A stretch of DNA of 64,000 nucleotides, taken from Pseudidiomarina piscicola (lineage in GTDB: Bacteria > Pseudomonadota > Gammaproteobacteria > Enterobacterales > Alteromonadaceae). Below, piece by piece: positions 63,308 to 64,000 of this stretch (positions are counted from its first letter, which is position 1; every line of letters starts with the position of its first letter). Where the stretch lies: positions 248,001-312,000 of the forward strand of contig NZ_CADCXY010000003.1 in NCBI RefSeq assembly GCF_902806985.1, read 5' to 3'. Both the position numbers and the translations under genes were made by a program. The notes beneath the pieces are model-generated. The model had not been told where the DNA came from, made no database searches, and was given only the letters and a program-made list of their open reading frames with translations.

Positions 63308-64000
63308 AGGTACTGAAGCGAGCTCAGCAACGGCGCTTGCGCAGGCCATTGCCCGTTTAAGCGCTGCACCTCAGCGCTTAGACTTGCTCGATCAGGCTGC
63401 CGGCATCGCACAGCAAAGTGGCGATGCAAAGCGCGCGGCCGATCTCTATTTAGACTTTATTGGTCAGCATGCGAGCCACGCCGGTGCGCAGTTCAACTGT
63501 GGCTATTACTGCCGGGCAGCGGGCTATTATCAACAGGCCATTGACCACTATCAGCAGGCGCTGACGCTAACCATCGAGCAGCCTGAAGAAGTGCATACCA
63601 ATATAGGTGTGATCTACAACGAGGGTCTATTAGATAACCGTCGAGCCGCTGCGGCATTTGAGCAAGCGCTCGCTATTGCACCGAACTATCTGCCGGCGCT
63701 TTATAACCTTGCGAATTGTTATGAACAAGACGGCGACAAAGAGCGTGCCGCGGCTTATTTTCAAAAGGTAATACAACAGGCACCGCAGTTTGCGATGGCT
63801 TATGTGCGTTTGGCTGATGTGCAGCGCGCGGCAGCACCCGATGACCCCTTGATTAAGCAGCTTGATGGGTTTATTGAGCAGTCTCAACGGCCGTTGACAG
63901 AGCGTATCGACATGGCCTTTGCGCTGGGTAAGCTCAATAATGACTGCGGTGATTATCAGGCTGCTTGGCGTTATTACCAGCAAGGTAACGCTTGGAATGC
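63300..64000 (+). CDS. TPR protein, probably a second TPR-sulfotransferase, 3' end outside window
   Basis: The frame starting at TTG 63300 (AAGAGG 9 bp upstream, overlapping the stop of the previous gene by 8 bp) stays open to the window end, at least 233 codons. It shows TPR units such as AGYYQQAIDHYQQALTLTIE (~residues 79-98), AAAAFEQALAIAPNYLPALY (~120-139) and AAAYFQKVIQQAPQFAMAYV (~154-173). By its neighbour it may continue into a sulfotransferase domain. Translational coupling with the upstream gene is likely. The opposite-strand open frame at 63630-63983 is only a shadow. Confidence 0.8.
   Translation, partial: MTEGTEASSATALAQAIARLSAAPQRLDLLDQAAGIAQQSGDAKRAADLYLDFIGQHASHAGAQFNCGYYCRAAGYYQQAIDHYQQALTLTIEQPEEVHTNIGVIYNEGLLDNRRAAAAFEQALAIAPNYLPALYNLANCYEQDGDKERAAAYFQKVIQQAPQFAMAYVRLADVQRAAAPDDPLIKQLDGFIEQSQRPLTERIDMAFALGKLNNDCGDYQAAWRYYQQGNAWN

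Noticed and set aside
1-64000. Prophage or insertion-sequence content
   Set aside because: Apart from the RAYT no transposase, integrase, terminal inverted repeat or phage structural gene was recognised.

Overview
The window looks like a chromosomal segment of a marine gammaproteobacterium of the order Alteromonadales, most likely Idiomarinaceae. This rests on three large TonB-dependent receptors, secreted S8 and S9 peptidases, a GlyGly-CTERM tail, TPR-sulfotransferase genes next to a receptor, and core genes cysD/cysNC, csrA, acs and cysQ. The genus assignment is an inference from gene style. No rRNA, tRNA or CRISPR array was seen.

Layout. 1-12.6 kb: surface-polysaccharide (O-antigen/capsule) cluster on the + strand, AT-rich up to about 9.9 kb. 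It holds glycosyltransferases, a bi-domain oxidoreductase, a heparinase-like protein, an epimerase, a PIG-L deacetylase, the initiating sugar transferase, a formyltransferase, wecC, wecB and the 5' stump of galE. 12.6-15.76 kb: a TIR-domain gene, an unknown gene and a two-helix membrane protein (putative defence operon) stand where the middle of galE should be; the last ~28 codons of galE are still readable at 15.67-15.76 kb. 15.8-18.6 kb: cysNC and cysD (sulfate activation), - strand. 18.9-24.9 kb: LysR regulator, TonB receptor, N-formylglutamate amidohydrolase-family enzyme and YfcC-type transporter, probably one uptake and degradation locus. 25-31.9 kb: accessory and housekeeping mixture including an AbiEi-like/Fic fusion gene preceded by 30-bp iterons, cysQ, an outer-membrane barrel and an RDD protein. 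32.5-37.2 kb: - strand ECF sigma/anti-sigma/DUF4331 locus. 37.4-40.3 kb: Coa1-like gene, a REP-associated transposase (RAYT) between two REP doublets, and an MBL/beta-CASP nuclease with Gly-Ser inserts. 40.5-48 kb: WbpM/FlaA1-type dehydratase, csrA, a GGDEF/EAL protein and acs. 48-64 kb: S8 protease, lipoprotein, two TonB receptors around an S9 peptidase, and two TPR(-sulfotransferase) genes, the last cut by the window end.

The most unusual content is (1) the TIR operon that replaced most of galE; (2) a family of GC-rich REP doublets confined to 18.7-38.7 kb with its RAYT inside it, two copies of which supply the last codons of neighbouring genes; (3) a matched pair of putative ECF promoters upstream of the sigma gene and of the DUF4331 gene; (4) 30-bp iterons in front of the AbiEi-like/Fic gene; (5) an array with strict 11-bp period at 31.75-31.85 kb. 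All functions are read from sequence motifs and remembered family features; no search was run.
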